The translations under genes and the position numbers were made by a program. Source: Candidatus Buchananbacteria bacterium (GTDB taxonomy: Bacteria; Patescibacteriota; Patescibacteriia; 2-01-FULL-39-33). Taken from it: a stretch of DNA of 37,993 bases. The first letter of the stretch is position 1. Each line of letters starts with the position of its first letter. Shown here piece after piece: positions 1 to 10,047 of the stretch. Under the pieces are notes generated by a model. The model was not told the origin of the DNA, searched no databases, and worked only from the letters and a program-made list of their open reading frames with translations. The stretch is from assembly GCA_903863425.1 (NCBI GenBank), contig CAIPBY010000067.1, positions 1-37,993 of the forward strand, in the 5' to 3' direction.

Positions 1-1
1 A

Positions 2-1228
2 GCGAGGGAAATTTTGGATTCTCGTGGGAATCCGACAGTGGAGGTGGAGGTTGTATTGGATAACGGACGTAAAGCTTGGGCTGGAGTGCCCTCTGGCGCC
101 TCAACTGGGTCTAGAGAGGCTTTGGAGCTTCGAGACGGCGATAAGTCGCGCTATCTTGGCAAGGGCGTGCTCAAGGCAGTCGCTAATGTAAATGATCAGA
201 TTGCGCCGAAATTAATCGGCCTGGATCCAACTGATCAAAAGGCGATTGATGACTTAATGATTCAATTGGACGGTACAGAAAATAAATCAAATTTTGGCGC
301 TAATGCCATTCTTGGCGTTTCCATGGCCGTGGCTCGTGTAGCTGCGTTTACTTCCGGTCAGCCATTATATAAATATTTAAATGGTAAATATTGGAGCGGC
401 AAGGAATTAACTTTCCCTACTCCTATGATGAATATTATGAACGGTGGCGCTCATGCCGGTTGGTCTATTGATATTCAGGAATTTATGGTCACCCCTCAGC
501 AGAAGAATGTTAAGGAGGCTGTCAGATGTGGGGCTGAAATTTTCCACGCTTTGAAGAAATTATTGGCTGAAGGTGGCTATCCGGTTACTGTCGGCGATGA
601 AGGCGGTTATGCTCCGAAGTTGCCTGGCAATGAACAAGCCATGGAATTGATTGAGAAGGCAGTGGGTGTTGCTGGATACAAAATTGGGGAAGAAGTGAAT
701 TTGGCCATTGATAGCGCTTCATCTGAATTTTTTGAAAATGGTGCCTACAATATGAAAGCTGATGGCAAGATTAGAACATCTGAGGAAATGGTGGAAATGT
801 ACGCTGAATGGTGCGAGAAGTATCCTATTCAATCCCTTGAAGACGGTTTGGCTGAAGGTGATTGGGACGGCTGGGCTAAGTTGACTGAGAAATTGGGAGA
901 AAAGATTTCTTTGGTTGGTGATGATCTGTTTGTGACTAATCCAAAAATTTTGAAAGAAGGAATTGAGAAGAAAGTCGGTAATGCAATTCTTATTAAATTA
1001 AATCAAATCGGCACGGTAAGTGAAACTATTGAGGCGATGCAATTAGCGCAGGCGAATAATTATAAATTGGCAGTATCTCATCGAAGCGGAGAAACTTGCG
1101 ATGACTTCATCGCTGATTTGTCCGTGGCTTCCGGAGCTGAATATATCAAGACTGGATCATTATCGAGAATGGATAGAGTCGCCAAGTATAATAGGTTGAT
1201 GGAGATCTGGGACGAGTTGGGGAAATAA
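2..1228 (+). CDS. eno: Enolase (phosphopyruvate hydratase), 5'-truncated by window edge
   Basis: Frame is open upstream of the listed start ([17 protein letters not shown]); contains enolase motifs ([38 protein letters not shown]). Confidence 0.97.
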   Translation, partial: AREILDSRGNPTVEVEVVLDNGRKAWAGVPSGASTGSREALELRDGDKSRYLGKGVLKAVANVNDQIAPKLIGLDPTDQKAIDDLMIQLDGTENKSNFGANAILGVSMAVARVAAFTSGQPLYKYLNGKYWSGKELTFPTPMMNIMNGGAHAGWSIDIQEFMVTPQQKNVKEAVRCGAEIFHALKKLLAEGGYPVTVGDEGGYAPKLPGNEQAMELIEKAVGVAGYKIGEEVNLAIDSASSEFFENGAYNMKADGKIRTSEEMVEMYAEWCEKYPIQSLEDGLAEGDWDGWAKLTEKLGEKISLVGDDLFVTNPKILKEGIEKKVGNAILIKLNQIGTVSETIEAMQLAQANNYKLAVSHRSGETCDDFIADLSVASGAEYIKTGSLSRMDRVAKYNRLMEIWDELGK

Positions 1229-1277
1229 TTTATTCTTTTAAATATTTTAATACAGTCAAATAGAACCCCACAATTTT

Positions 1278-3080
1278 ATGAATGAGTTAAAAAGTCAGGA
1301 GTCAAATAGCAACAATACTAATTTCCAACAAATTATTGGTCGCCTCAATGAAATCAATCAAAAGATTGAGAATCAGAATTTAAGATTGAATAAATTAGAG
1401 GCCCAGTCATCATTAAGGATGCCCATGTCTGGAAATCAGAACGTTACACAGAGGAGTAATGATGAATTTTCTAAGCCATTAACTCAGCCCGTTGTTGCAA
1501 AAGTTCCTGAAACTCCCGTTCGACAGGAAAATATAGAAGAGAAAATAGCTGGCAATTGGTTTGCTAAGATTGGGATTCTGGCCGTGGTGATAGGTGTGGC
1601 TTTTTTTCTTAAATATGCTTTTGATAATAATTGGATAAACGAATATTCGCGCATTGCTATCGGAGTGATTCTTGGCGGGGCTCTTTTTGCTGTGGGTATC
1701 TGGCTGACTAAGAAATTTTTTGTTTATGGCCAGATTTTGGCTGGGGGCGGTTTGGGTATTTTGTACCTGTCGTTTTTTGCGGCTTATAATTTTTATCATC
1801 TTATTTCTTATCCTGTATCTTTTTTGGCTATTTCAATAGTGACGATCATAGCAATTTTGTTTAGTATCTATAGAGATACGCCCTCTCTGGCGTATATTGC
1901 GGTTATTATGGCTTTTTTAACCCCATTTTTACTTTGGAGCGGTGAAAATAATCAAATCGGATTGTTTACCTATAGCCTTATTTTGGATTTAGCTATTATC
2001 GCGATTTCTTTAATAAAAAAGGAACAGGTTTGGGGTTTTCTTAGCTGGTTAGGATTTATCGCTACAGAAGCAGTTTTTTTGGTCTGGCAAACGGCTTATT
2101 GGACTCAGTCTCAATTTTCTTTGACTATGTTTTTTCTGTGTTTGTTCTTCTTGATATTTTCCATTTTGCCAATTATTAAGCTCGCATTGAATAGGGATTT
2201 TATTAAGGAGGAGAGTATTGCCTATAGCCTGATAGTGGGTGGTGTATTTTTTCTTCATGCTTATTATTTAATGTTTAGCGGTAATATGGAAATCAGTGTA
2301 CTACCTTTGTTTTTGGCCGTATATTATGGCGTACTTTCTTTATTTGCTTATTTAATCAATAAGACAGAAAAGAATTTTTACAGCTTTTTTATCGCCTTAA
2401 CAATACTGTTTGCAGTTGTTTTTATTCCAATTTATTTCCATGGCCAGATGATTACTTATTTCTGGTTGTTGGAGCTTGTTTTGGTGTCTTTCTTGGCGAG
2501 TCGGTTCAAAAATGTCTCGTATATGGCAATGACAGCAATTATTGGGGTGCTTGCAGTTGTAAGATTGTTCTCTTTTGATATCTCGATAACGGGAGATTTC
2601 TTATTTAATGGAAGATTGGCATTATTTCTAACGGCTACGATTGCTTTTTATTTATCCGCCATATTTTTTACGATAGGTAAAAGAACAACAGAGAGCAAAG
2701 AAGAATTTTCATATTTCAGATCAATGCAGATAGCTGCTATTACCATGGCAAATCTTTTTACTATTTATGCCTTTAATAGAGAGATAGAATATTATTTCCA
2801 ATCAATCGACAATCATGACGCTGGAGCGATTGCTTTGTCACTTTGGTGGCTTATTTATAGTATTGTGATAATTGTGGTTGGTTTTGTCGGTAAATTTAAA
2901 AAGTTACGTTTAGGCGGATTGATTTTATTATTCTTGGCAATACTTAAGCTTTTCTTCTACGATTTGTGGAGTTTGGGTCAATTATACAGAATAGTTTCTT
3001 CCATTGCTCTTGGTGTTGTCCTATTGCTTGTGTCTTTCGGTTATCAAAAATACAAACATTTAATTAACGATTTGATTTAG
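1278..3080 (+). CDS. Multi-pass membrane protein, DUF2339 family
   Basis: N-terminal coiled coil, then IAGNWFAKIGILAVVIGVAFFLKYAF and many hydrophobic helices; C-terminal FFYDLWSLGQLYRIVSSIALGVVLLLVSFGYQKYK typical of DUF2339. Confidence 0.8.
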   Translation: MNELKSQESNSNNTNFQQIIGRLNEINQKIENQNLRLNKLEAQSSLRMPMSGNQNVTQRSNDEFSKPLTQPVVAKVPETPVRQENIEEKIAGNWFAKIGILAVVIGVAFFLKYAFDNNWINEYSRIAIGVILGGALFAVGIWLTKKFFVYGQILAGGGLGILYLSFFAAYNFYHLISYPVSFLAISIVTIIAILFSIYRDTPSLAYIAVIMAFLTPFLLWSGENNQIGLFTYSLILDLAIIAISLIKKEQVWGFLSWLGFIATEAVFLVWQTAYWTQSQFSLTMFFLCLFFLIFSILPIIKLALNRDFIKEESIAYSLIVGGVFFLHAYYLMFSGNMEISVLPLFLAVYYGVLSLFAYLINKTEKNFYSFFIALTILFAVVFIPIYFHGQMITYFWLLELVLVSFLASRFKNVSYMAMTAIIGVLAVVRLFSFDISITGDFLFNGRLALFLTATIAFYLSAIFFTIGKRTTESKEEFSYFRSMQIAAITMANLFTIYAFNREIEYYFQSIDNHDAGAIALSLWWLIYSIVIIVVGFVGKFKKLRLGGLILLFLAILKLFFYDLWSLGQLYRIVSSIALGVVLLLVSFGYQKYKHLINDLI

Positions 3081-3095
3081 GATAATAAATTTTTT

Positions 3096-3485
3096 ATGAT
3101 TTCAAAAAGTAAAAAATGGATTCTGTTTTTGCCATATTTATATTTAATTATGGTCATAATTTTGCCAATCATTCTGATGACTTTAACTCAAAATAGCAAA
3201 ATAAATATATTAGAAAAGGGAGGCATAGATTATGTGGAAATTTTCAATAATAGTTTAGATTTGATAGCCGCAATTGGTTCAATTGTATTATTTGTTTGTA
3301 CATTAATTTTTTCTTTGTTGTATATAAAAAATAATTGGAGAAACAGTAGAATAAAAGTGATTAATACTCTTGCATGGATTATTATTTATCTATTAATAAC
3401 CCTACTTCTTTTTGGTTTTTATCTGTTTATATTTTCACCGATGTGTGGTTCTTGTAGCGCTTCATTACCTATCAATACTTTTTAA
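3096..3485 (+). CDS. Small membrane protein, function unknown
   Basis: 129 aa ORF with about three hydrophobic helices; collinear and closely spaced with neighbours. Confidence 0.6.
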   Translation: MISKSKKWILFLPYLYLIMVIILPIILMTLTQNSKINILEKGGIDYVEIFNNSLDLIAAIGSIVLFVCTLIFSLLYIKNNWRNSRIKVINTLAWIIIYLLITLLLFGFYLFIFSPMCGSCSASLPINTF

Positions 3486-3499
3486 AAATCTCAAAATAA

Positions 3500-5065
3500 A
3501 TGCCAACTAAAAAACTCAAAACCTTCAAAAAAGTCATGCTTCTCATTCTCGACGGTTGGGGACTAGGCAAGGATGACGCGAGCAATCCCATTTACTTGGC
3601 GAAGACGCCATTTATCGATTCGCTTTATAAGAAATATCCCTGGACTAAACTTTGCGCTTCTGGAAAATGCGTGGGTTTGCCATCAAATCAGGTTGGTAAT
3701 TCCGAGGCCGGCCATATCAATCTTGGTGCCGGCAGAATTGTGGAGCAAGATGTGATTAAAATTTCTAAACAAATTGATACTGGAGAATTCGCCAAGAATT
3801 CGGCATTTCTCTCAGCTATTAAGCATGTGAAGAAAAATAAAAGCGCTCTTCATATCATGGGTTTACTTAGTAATGGCCAGAGTCCGCATAGCGATCCGGA
3901 TCATCTCTTGGCTCTACTTACAATGCTTCGTGAACACAAAGAAATTAAAAAAGTATATTTGCATTTATTTACTGACGGTCGTGATTCTCCGCCGAGGTCG
4001 GCGCTTAAGTCAGTCGAGGCTTTGGAGAGATTTCTCAAACCGCACGAGACAATTTGCACGGTAATTGGGCGGTTCTATGCTATGGACCGGAAAAAGGCTT
4101 GGGATCGGACCATGTTGTCGTACTATGCCATGATTGATGGTCGTAAAGCGCACAAAGCCAAGAGTCCACAGGAAGGAATTACTAGAGCTTATAATGGCAA
4201 CGTAACCGATGAATTCATCGAGCCCGTTGCTATATATCAGAAAGGCAAGATGACTCGAAGGATCTCTGACGACGATGCTATTTTATTTTTGAATCTTCGG
4301 TCTGATCGCGCCAGGCAAATGGCTAAGCCTTTTGTGCAGGATAATTTTGAGAAAAATAATTCAGGAGCGCCGAAGCGTAGAAAAGTTTTGCATAATTTAT
4401 GTTTTGTGGCCATGACCGATTTTGGCCCTGATCTTGATGGTATCTTGACTGCTTACCCATCGGAAGATGTGAAAAAAACTTTACCTATGCTTCTCGAAGG
4501 CAAAAAACAAATTTATATCGCCGAGAGCGAGAAGTATGCTCATGTCACCTTTTTCTTCAATGGCGGTTATGCTGATTTAGTCGATGGTGAAGTGAGGGTA
4601 AATATCCCATCTCCCAATGTTAGATCTTATGCGGAAACTCCAGTCATGTCCACAGGTAAAATCGTAAGTAAGATTATTTCTAGTTTGAAATCATATGATT
4701 TTATTTGCGCCAATATTGCCTGTCCGGATATGATAGGACATACTGGCGATATGAAGGCAGGAATCAAGACAGCTCACGCAGTTGACAGTTATGTTCAAAA
4801 AGTGGTCAGGTCAGCGCTAAAATTAGATTATGTCTTGATAATTACAGCAGATCATGGTAATCTTGAGTATAAGCTCAATCTAGAAACAGGGGAAATAATG
4901 ACCGAGCATACAACCAATCCAGTTCCCTGTATTTTTGTCGGTCATGGATTAAGTAAAGATTTAAAATTAGCCAAAAATTGTGTGCTAGGAAATGTAGCAC
5001 CAACAATTTTAAAACTTTTTGGTGTCAAAGGAAACAAGTTAATGAATAAGGAAAGTTTGATATAA
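3500..5065 (+). CDS. gpmI: 2,3-bisphosphoglycerate-independent phosphoglycerate mutase (paralog 1)
   Basis: LILDGWGLG, GNSEAGH (catalytic Ser), DGRDSPP, GRFYAMDR, NIACPDMIGHTG, ITADHGN, EHTTNPVP. Confidence 0.95.
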   Translation: MPTKKLKTFKKVMLLILDGWGLGKDDASNPIYLAKTPFIDSLYKKYPWTKLCASGKCVGLPSNQVGNSEAGHINLGAGRIVEQDVIKISKQIDTGEFAKNSAFLSAIKHVKKNKSALHIMGLLSNGQSPHSDPDHLLALLTMLREHKEIKKVYLHLFTDGRDSPPRSALKSVEALERFLKPHETICTVIGRFYAMDRKKAWDRTMLSYYAMIDGRKAHKAKSPQEGITRAYNGNVTDEFIEPVAIYQKGKMTRRISDDDAILFLNLRSDRARQMAKPFVQDNFEKNNSGAPKRRKVLHNLCFVAMTDFGPDLDGILTAYPSEDVKKTLPMLLEGKKQIYIAESEKYAHVTFFFNGGYADLVDGEVRVNIPSPNVRSYAETPVMSTGKIVSKIISSLKSYDFICANIACPDMIGHTGDMKAGIKTAHAVDSYVQKVVRSALKLDYVLIITADHGNLEYKLNLETGEIMTEHTTNPVPCIFVGHGLSKDLKLAKNCVLGNVAPTILKLFGVKGNKLMNKESLI

Positions 5066-5081
5066 ATCTCTAAATTATTTT

Positions 5082-6680
5082 ATGTCCGATTCAAATAATT
5101 CTTCCACTCGTCCCAAGCCGGTCATTCTTATGATTCTTGACGGTTGGGGAATTGCCCCACCATCAAGGAGCAATGCCATTACTCTTGCTAAGACCTATAC
5201 CATTAGCAATTTAATTAAGACTTATCCCGCCATGACGCTTCAGGCTTCCGGAGAAGCAGTTGGTTTGTCTTGGGGTGAAATTGGCAATTCTGAAGTGGGA
5301 CATCTAAATCTTGGTTCGGGAAAGCTGGTTTATCAAAACTTGCCCAAAATTGATAAGTCTATTACTGATGGAGCGTTTTTTAAGAATGAAAAATTTTTGG
5401 CGGCCATTGATCACGCGCGCAGCAACAAATCGGCCATTCATCTTATGGGACTGGTTTCTTCTGGCAGTGTGCACAGTTCAATCGAGCATCTCTACGGCTT
5501 ATTGGAATTGTGTGCTAAGGAGAAATTCAAAAAAGTATTCATCCATGCCTTTCTTGATGGACGAGATATGCCTTTTAATTCAGGCATTGATTTTATTACC
5601 AAGATACAGCAGAAAGTGAATGAGTATAAGACTGGAAAAATTGCCACTGTTTCCGGCCGGTTTTATGCCATGGACAGGGATAATCATTATGAAAGAGTAG
5701 CGTTGGCTTATAATGCCATGGTTAATGGCGAGTCAGTAGAAAAGTTTGAAGACCCGATTGAAGCAGTAAAAGCTTCTTACGATAAAAAGGTTTATGATGA
5801 AGAATTCATCCCGGTGGTAATTACTGATGGCGGTCAGCCGATTGCCAAAATTTCTGATGGGGATAGCATAGTTTTTTTCAATTATCGTAGTGATCGAGCC
5901 AGGGAAATCACTAAGGCTTTTGTCCTTCCTGGATTTGATAAATTCGAAAGAAAATATTTGGAAAATATATATTTTGTAGCCATGACAGAGTATGAGAAGG
6001 AGCTTCCTATTGAAGTCGCCTTTCCCCAGGAAGATATTAAGGAGCCAATCGCTAAGACGATTTCTGAAGCTGGGCTTAGTCAGTTGCATATTGCTGAAAC
6101 CGAGAAGTATGCGCATGTCACTTTTTTCTTTAATGGCGGTAGGGAGGATAAATTTACGGGAGAGGATAGGATTTTGGTGCCATCGCCTCGAATTTCTTCA
6201 TATGCGGAAAAGCCGGAAATGTCTGCCAAGGAAGTTACCAAAAAAACGATCGAAGCCATGATGATAGATAAGTATGATTTCATTGTGCTTAATTTTGCTA
6301 ATGGTGATATGGTGGCTCATACAGGTAATTTGAAGGCAACCATAAAGGCTTGTCAGGTTTTGGATGATTGCGTCAAACAAATAGTGGAAATGGTTTTGGC
6401 CAAAGGAGGCGTAGTTTTGATTACGGCAGATCATGGAAATGCTGAGGAGTTAGTTAATTTGCAGTCTGGCAAAATAGATAAAGAGCACAGCACTTATCCG
6501 GTTCCCTTGATTATAGTTGGCAGGGAATGGGAAGGCAAAAATGCCGGATTAAGCGAGGTACCGAATTCTGATTTGAGTTTGGTTCAGCCGTCAGGATTGC
6601 TATCAGATGTGGCACCGACCATACTTAGGATTATGAATTTACCTCAACCGGCGGAAATGACAGGTAAAAGTTTGATTTAG
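5082..6680 (+). CDS. gpmI: 2,3-bisphosphoglycerate-independent phosphoglycerate mutase (paralog 2)
   Basis: MILDGWGIA, GNSEVGH, DGRDMPF, GRFYAMDRD, NFANGDMVAHTG, ITADHGNAEE, EHSTYPVP. Confidence 0.95.
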   Translation: MSDSNNSSTRPKPVILMILDGWGIAPPSRSNAITLAKTYTISNLIKTYPAMTLQASGEAVGLSWGEIGNSEVGHLNLGSGKLVYQNLPKIDKSITDGAFFKNEKFLAAIDHARSNKSAIHLMGLVSSGSVHSSIEHLYGLLELCAKEKFKKVFIHAFLDGRDMPFNSGIDFITKIQQKVNEYKTGKIATVSGRFYAMDRDNHYERVALAYNAMVNGESVEKFEDPIEAVKASYDKKVYDEEFIPVVITDGGQPIAKISDGDSIVFFNYRSDRAREITKAFVLPGFDKFERKYLENIYFVAMTEYEKELPIEVAFPQEDIKEPIAKTISEAGLSQLHIAETEKYAHVTFFFNGGREDKFTGEDRILVPSPRISSYAEKPEMSAKEVTKKTIEAMMIDKYDFIVLNFANGDMVAHTGNLKATIKACQVLDDCVKQIVEMVLAKGGVVLITADHGNAEELVNLQSGKIDKEHSTYPVPLIIVGREWEGKNAGLSEVPNSDLSLVQPSGLLSDVAPTILRIMNLPQPAEMTGKSLI

Positions 6681-6685
6681 ATAAT

Positions 6686-8212
6686 ATGAAAGAAGCTACA
6701 GAAAAAAAGTTATTAGAAATTTTTCCGGCCCTAACTGTTTGGGTCACTTTTGTTATTGTGATAATTATTTCTTTTATAAGGCCGTTGTGGGCTATTTATT
6801 TTGTTATTGTTTTCTCGGTTTATTGGATTGTGCGATTATTTTATATGATGTATTGGCTTATCCAGTCTTGGATAATTTATAGGCGGGATAATAGAGTTGA
6901 CTGGATGGAAAGGGTTAAAGGATTAGATAAAAACTATCTCGATTATTATCATGTCGTAACCTATCCTACGCATTTGGAACCATTTGAAGTAGTAGAAAGA
7001 TCACTCTTAAAATTATTGGAAGTTGATTATCCTAAGGATCGTATTATTGTGGCTTTGGGCGGTGAGGAAAGAGACGGTGAATTTTTCCAAGATGTGGCCA
7101 GGAGGATTAAGGAAAAATTTGAAGGCAAGTTTTTTAGGTTGTTTATTACAACTCATACCTTGATGCCGGATGAGTTGGGCGGTAAAGGTGCCAACGTACA
7201 TTGCATGGAACTTAATCTAAAGAAAGAGATAGATGCTATGGCTATCCCTTATGAAAAAATAATCGTCTCTTGTTTTGATATTGAAACATTGCCCCATGTG
7301 CATTATTTCTCTTGTTTGACTTATAAATATTTGACTCATAGGAATCCTACTCATGCCAGTTATCAGCCGTTGGTTCTTTACAACAACAATATTTGGGAAT
7401 CAAACCCGGTTATAAGAGTTGTAGCTTGCGCTACCACATTTTGGCTTTTGACTGATCTGTCTAGGCCGGAGAAACTACTCACTTTTTCCTCTCATAGTAT
7501 GAGTTGGAAGATGCTAGTTGATGTCGGTTTCCATGACAAAACTATTGTGACGGAGGATTCCAGGATTTGCTTGCAGGCCATGGTAAGGTACGATGGCGAT
7601 TACGAAGTGGTTCCCATGTTTACTACCGTATCCATGGATACTGTTTATGTAGGTAAGTTTTGGAAAAGTGCCATGAATCAATATAAACAGATGCGACGTT
7701 GGGCTTGGGGCGTAGAACATTTTCCTTGGATGTGGGATAATTTTTTTGGCAAACATAAAAATACTAAAATTACATTGCGCAAGAGGTCGGCTTATTTATG
7801 GAATCAACTCGAGGGCATGTATTCTTGGGCGACAGCGCCATTACTAATTCTCATAGTTGGGCGTTTGCCTTTGTGGCTGGCCTCGCCGACTGATAAAGCC
7901 TCGGCTTTTTTCCAAAATGCTCCTAAGTCATTGGAAAATTTAATGACTCTAGGCATGATTGGCCTCATCCTTAATGCCATAATGTATACATTGATGCTTC
8001 CTAAGAAGCCGAGAGAATATAGTTTCGTAAATTATTTGATTATGGTTGCCCAATGGGTGATCTTTCCCGTTACTATGATAATTTTTGGATCCATACCAGC
8101 CGTAGATGCCCAAACTCGATTATTACTGGGAGGCAAATGGAAATTGGGATTTTGGATAACTCCAAAAATAGTTTCTAAATCAACAGTTTTAAATTCGCAA
8201 GCGGAAACATAA
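6686..8212 (+). CDS. Membrane glycosyltransferase, GT2 / cellulose-synthase-like
   Basis: N-terminal TM helices, processive-GT-like QMRRWAWGVEH (QxxRW) motif, C-terminal TM helices. Confidence 0.8.
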   Translation: MKEATEKKLLEIFPALTVWVTFVIVIIISFIRPLWAIYFVIVFSVYWIVRLFYMMYWLIQSWIIYRRDNRVDWMERVKGLDKNYLDYYHVVTYPTHLEPFEVVERSLLKLLEVDYPKDRIIVALGGEERDGEFFQDVARRIKEKFEGKFFRLFITTHTLMPDELGGKGANVHCMELNLKKEIDAMAIPYEKIIVSCFDIETLPHVHYFSCLTYKYLTHRNPTHASYQPLVLYNNNIWESNPVIRVVACATTFWLLTDLSRPEKLLTFSSHSMSWKMLVDVGFHDKTIVTEDSRICLQAMVRYDGDYEVVPMFTTVSMDTVYVGKFWKSAMNQYKQMRRWAWGVEHFPWMWDNFFGKHKNTKITLRKRSAYLWNQLEGMYSWATAPLLILIVGRLPLWLASPTDKASAFFQNAPKSLENLMTLGMIGLILNAIMYTLMLPKKPREYSFVNYLIMVAQWVIFPVTMIIFGSIPAVDAQTRLLLGGKWKLGFWITPKIVSKSTVLNSQAET

Positions 8213-8220
8213 AATTAATA

Positions 8221-9258
8221 ATGAATAATAAAAAAGTCACAATTCAGATAGTCACTTGGAATAGCTTAAGGTATCTGCCGGAATGTCTTAATTCTATTTT
8301 TGTTCAAACCTTTCGAGATTTTCATGTGTTAATTATTGATAATAATTCTTGCGATGGGACAGTGCAATTTTTGAGGACTAATTATCCTGATATTTCTATT
8401 ATTCAAAACAATAAAAATTTGGGATTTCCCAAGGGCAATAATCAAGGCATTAGATTGGTTAATTCCCCTTATCTGGTTTTGTGCAATCCTGATATTATTT
8501 TGGAACCGACTTGGCTAGAGAAGGTGGTTGAGTTGGCTGACTTGCCGGAGAATTATAAATATGGTTCTTTTGGCGGAAAGCTTTTGAAGCTCAAAGTTAT
8601 CGGTGGAGATTTAAACGAAGTAGAGAAGACTGAAATTATAGATTCTTGCGGATTGAAATTACTTCGAAATCATCAAGTGGTGGAATTGGGTGGAGGTGAG
8701 GATACTAGAGCGGTTCTGACCAAACAAGATGTTTTTGGACATTCAGGAGCGTTGGTTATGTATCGCAAAGAAGCCTTGCATGATTGTATTATGAAATATA
8801 ATGGAGCGCCAGACGGAGAATGCTTTGATGAGGATTTTTTTCTTTATAAGGAAGATGTTGATCTTGCTTGGCGCATGCAATTGATGGGTTGGAAGTCATT
8901 AATGGATCCCAGTATCATTGCCTATCATGTGAGATCAACAAGCGGATCGGAAAATCAGAAAATGAAAGAAATACTGAGCAATAGGAAGACGCAATCTAAG
9001 CAGGCTAAGTTTTATTCGTATCGCAATCATTTTTTGATTTTAATTAAGAATGAATCTTTTCCTAATTTGTTGAAGTATTTTTTGCCTATTTTCTGGTATG
9101 AATTGAAAAAATTCTGCTATATTCTTTTTTTTGAAGCAGAAAGTCTGGGCTCGATAAGGCAGGTATTTTCACTTTGGTCCAAAATGCAGAAAAAGAGAAA
9201 ATTTATTTTTTCTACCATGAAAGTGGATGTTAATTATCTCAGAAGGTGGATAAATTAA
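8221..9258 (+). CDS. GT2 family glycosyltransferase
   Basis: IQIVTWNSLRYLPECLNSI, VLIIDNNSCDGT, NLGFPKGNNQGI, LVLCNPDI, FFLYKEDVDLAWRM. Confidence 0.92.
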   Translation: MNNKKVTIQIVTWNSLRYLPECLNSIFVQTFRDFHVLIIDNNSCDGTVQFLRTNYPDISIIQNNKNLGFPKGNNQGIRLVNSPYLVLCNPDIILEPTWLEKVVELADLPENYKYGSFGGKLLKLKVIGGDLNEVEKTEIIDSCGLKLLRNHQVVELGGGEDTRAVLTKQDVFGHSGALVMYRKEALHDCIMKYNGAPDGECFDEDFFLYKEDVDLAWRMQLMGWKSLMDPSIIAYHVRSTSGSENQKMKEILSNRKTQSKQAKFYSYRNHFLILIKNESFPNLLKYFLPIFWYELKKFCYILFFEAESLGSIRQVFSLWSKMQKKRKFIFSTMKVDVNYLRRWIN

Positions 9259-9261
9259 AAT

Positions 9262-10047
9262 ATGGAAATATCGATTATTATAAATAATTACAAGACGAGG
9301 GGACTACTTAAGCAATGCTTGAAGGGAATTTTTGCCTTTCCTCCGTCAGTGCCGTTTGAGGTGATTGTTGTGGATAATAATTCTGGTGACGGTTCAGTTG
9401 AATTGGTGAGAGAGAAATTTTCTCAAGTAAAATTAATTGATGCCAAAGAAAATTTGGGTCATCAGAAAGGTAATAATTTAGGCATAAGCAATTCAGCTGG
9501 CAAATATGTTTTGATTCTAAATACGGATATTGCCATACTGGATAATGTTTTTGATAAGATGTATAGGTATATGGAAGCCAATTCTAATGTGGCGCTTGTC
9601 GGGCCCAAACTCAAGAATCCTGATGGATCAGTGCAAATGTCTTGCATGCGATATCCTACAACTTTTATGCCAATATATAGGAGGACATTTTTGGGACGGA
9701 TTCCTTGGGCAAGAACCGCGATTAGCAGTTATTTGATGGAAGATTTTAATCATAATGAAATTAGGGAAGTGGATTGGATTTTGGGCTCTTGCGAGCTTGT
9801 TCGTCGGAGTGCGATCGATAAAGTTGGTGGAATGGATGAGGATTTTTTCATGTATTTCGGCGATGTGGCTTGGTGCCAGAAGTTTCATACGGCCGGATTT
9901 AAAATAATATATTTTCCCGAAGGAGACATTATTCATTATCACAAAAGAGAATCCGCTCAAGGCGGAATATTATCCAAGATTTTTTGGATTCACATCAGTG
10001 ATTGGATTAAATATTTAAAAAAATATCCACAAAAAAATGCTGTTTAA
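9262..10047 (+). CDS. GT2 family glycosyltransferase
   Basis: ISIIINNYKTRGLLKQCL, VIVVDNNSGDGS, NLGHQKGNNLGI, VLILNTDI, FFMYFGDVAWCQKFH. Confidence 0.92.
   Translation: MEISIIINNYKTRGLLKQCLKGIFAFPPSVPFEVIVVDNNSGDGSVELVREKFSQVKLIDAKENLGHQKGNNLGISNSAGKYVLILNTDIAILDNVFDKMYRYMEANSNVALVGPKLKNPDGSVQMSCMRYPTTFMPIYRRTFLGRIPWARTAISSYLMEDFNHNEIREVDWILGSCELVRRSAIDKVGGMDEDFFMYFGDVAWCQKFHTAGFKIIYFPEGDIIHYHKRESAQGGILSKIFWIHISDWIKYLKKYPQKNAV

Noticed and set aside
5733-6116. 127-aa - strand ORF inside gpmI paralog 2
   Set aside because: Antisense shadow of a conserved enzyme gene.
9370-9378. TGTGGATAA DnaA-box-like 9-mer in a GT2 gene (another near 13610 in GT4)
   Set aside because: Explained by coding of conserved VVDNN / DVDK residues; no cluster around them.
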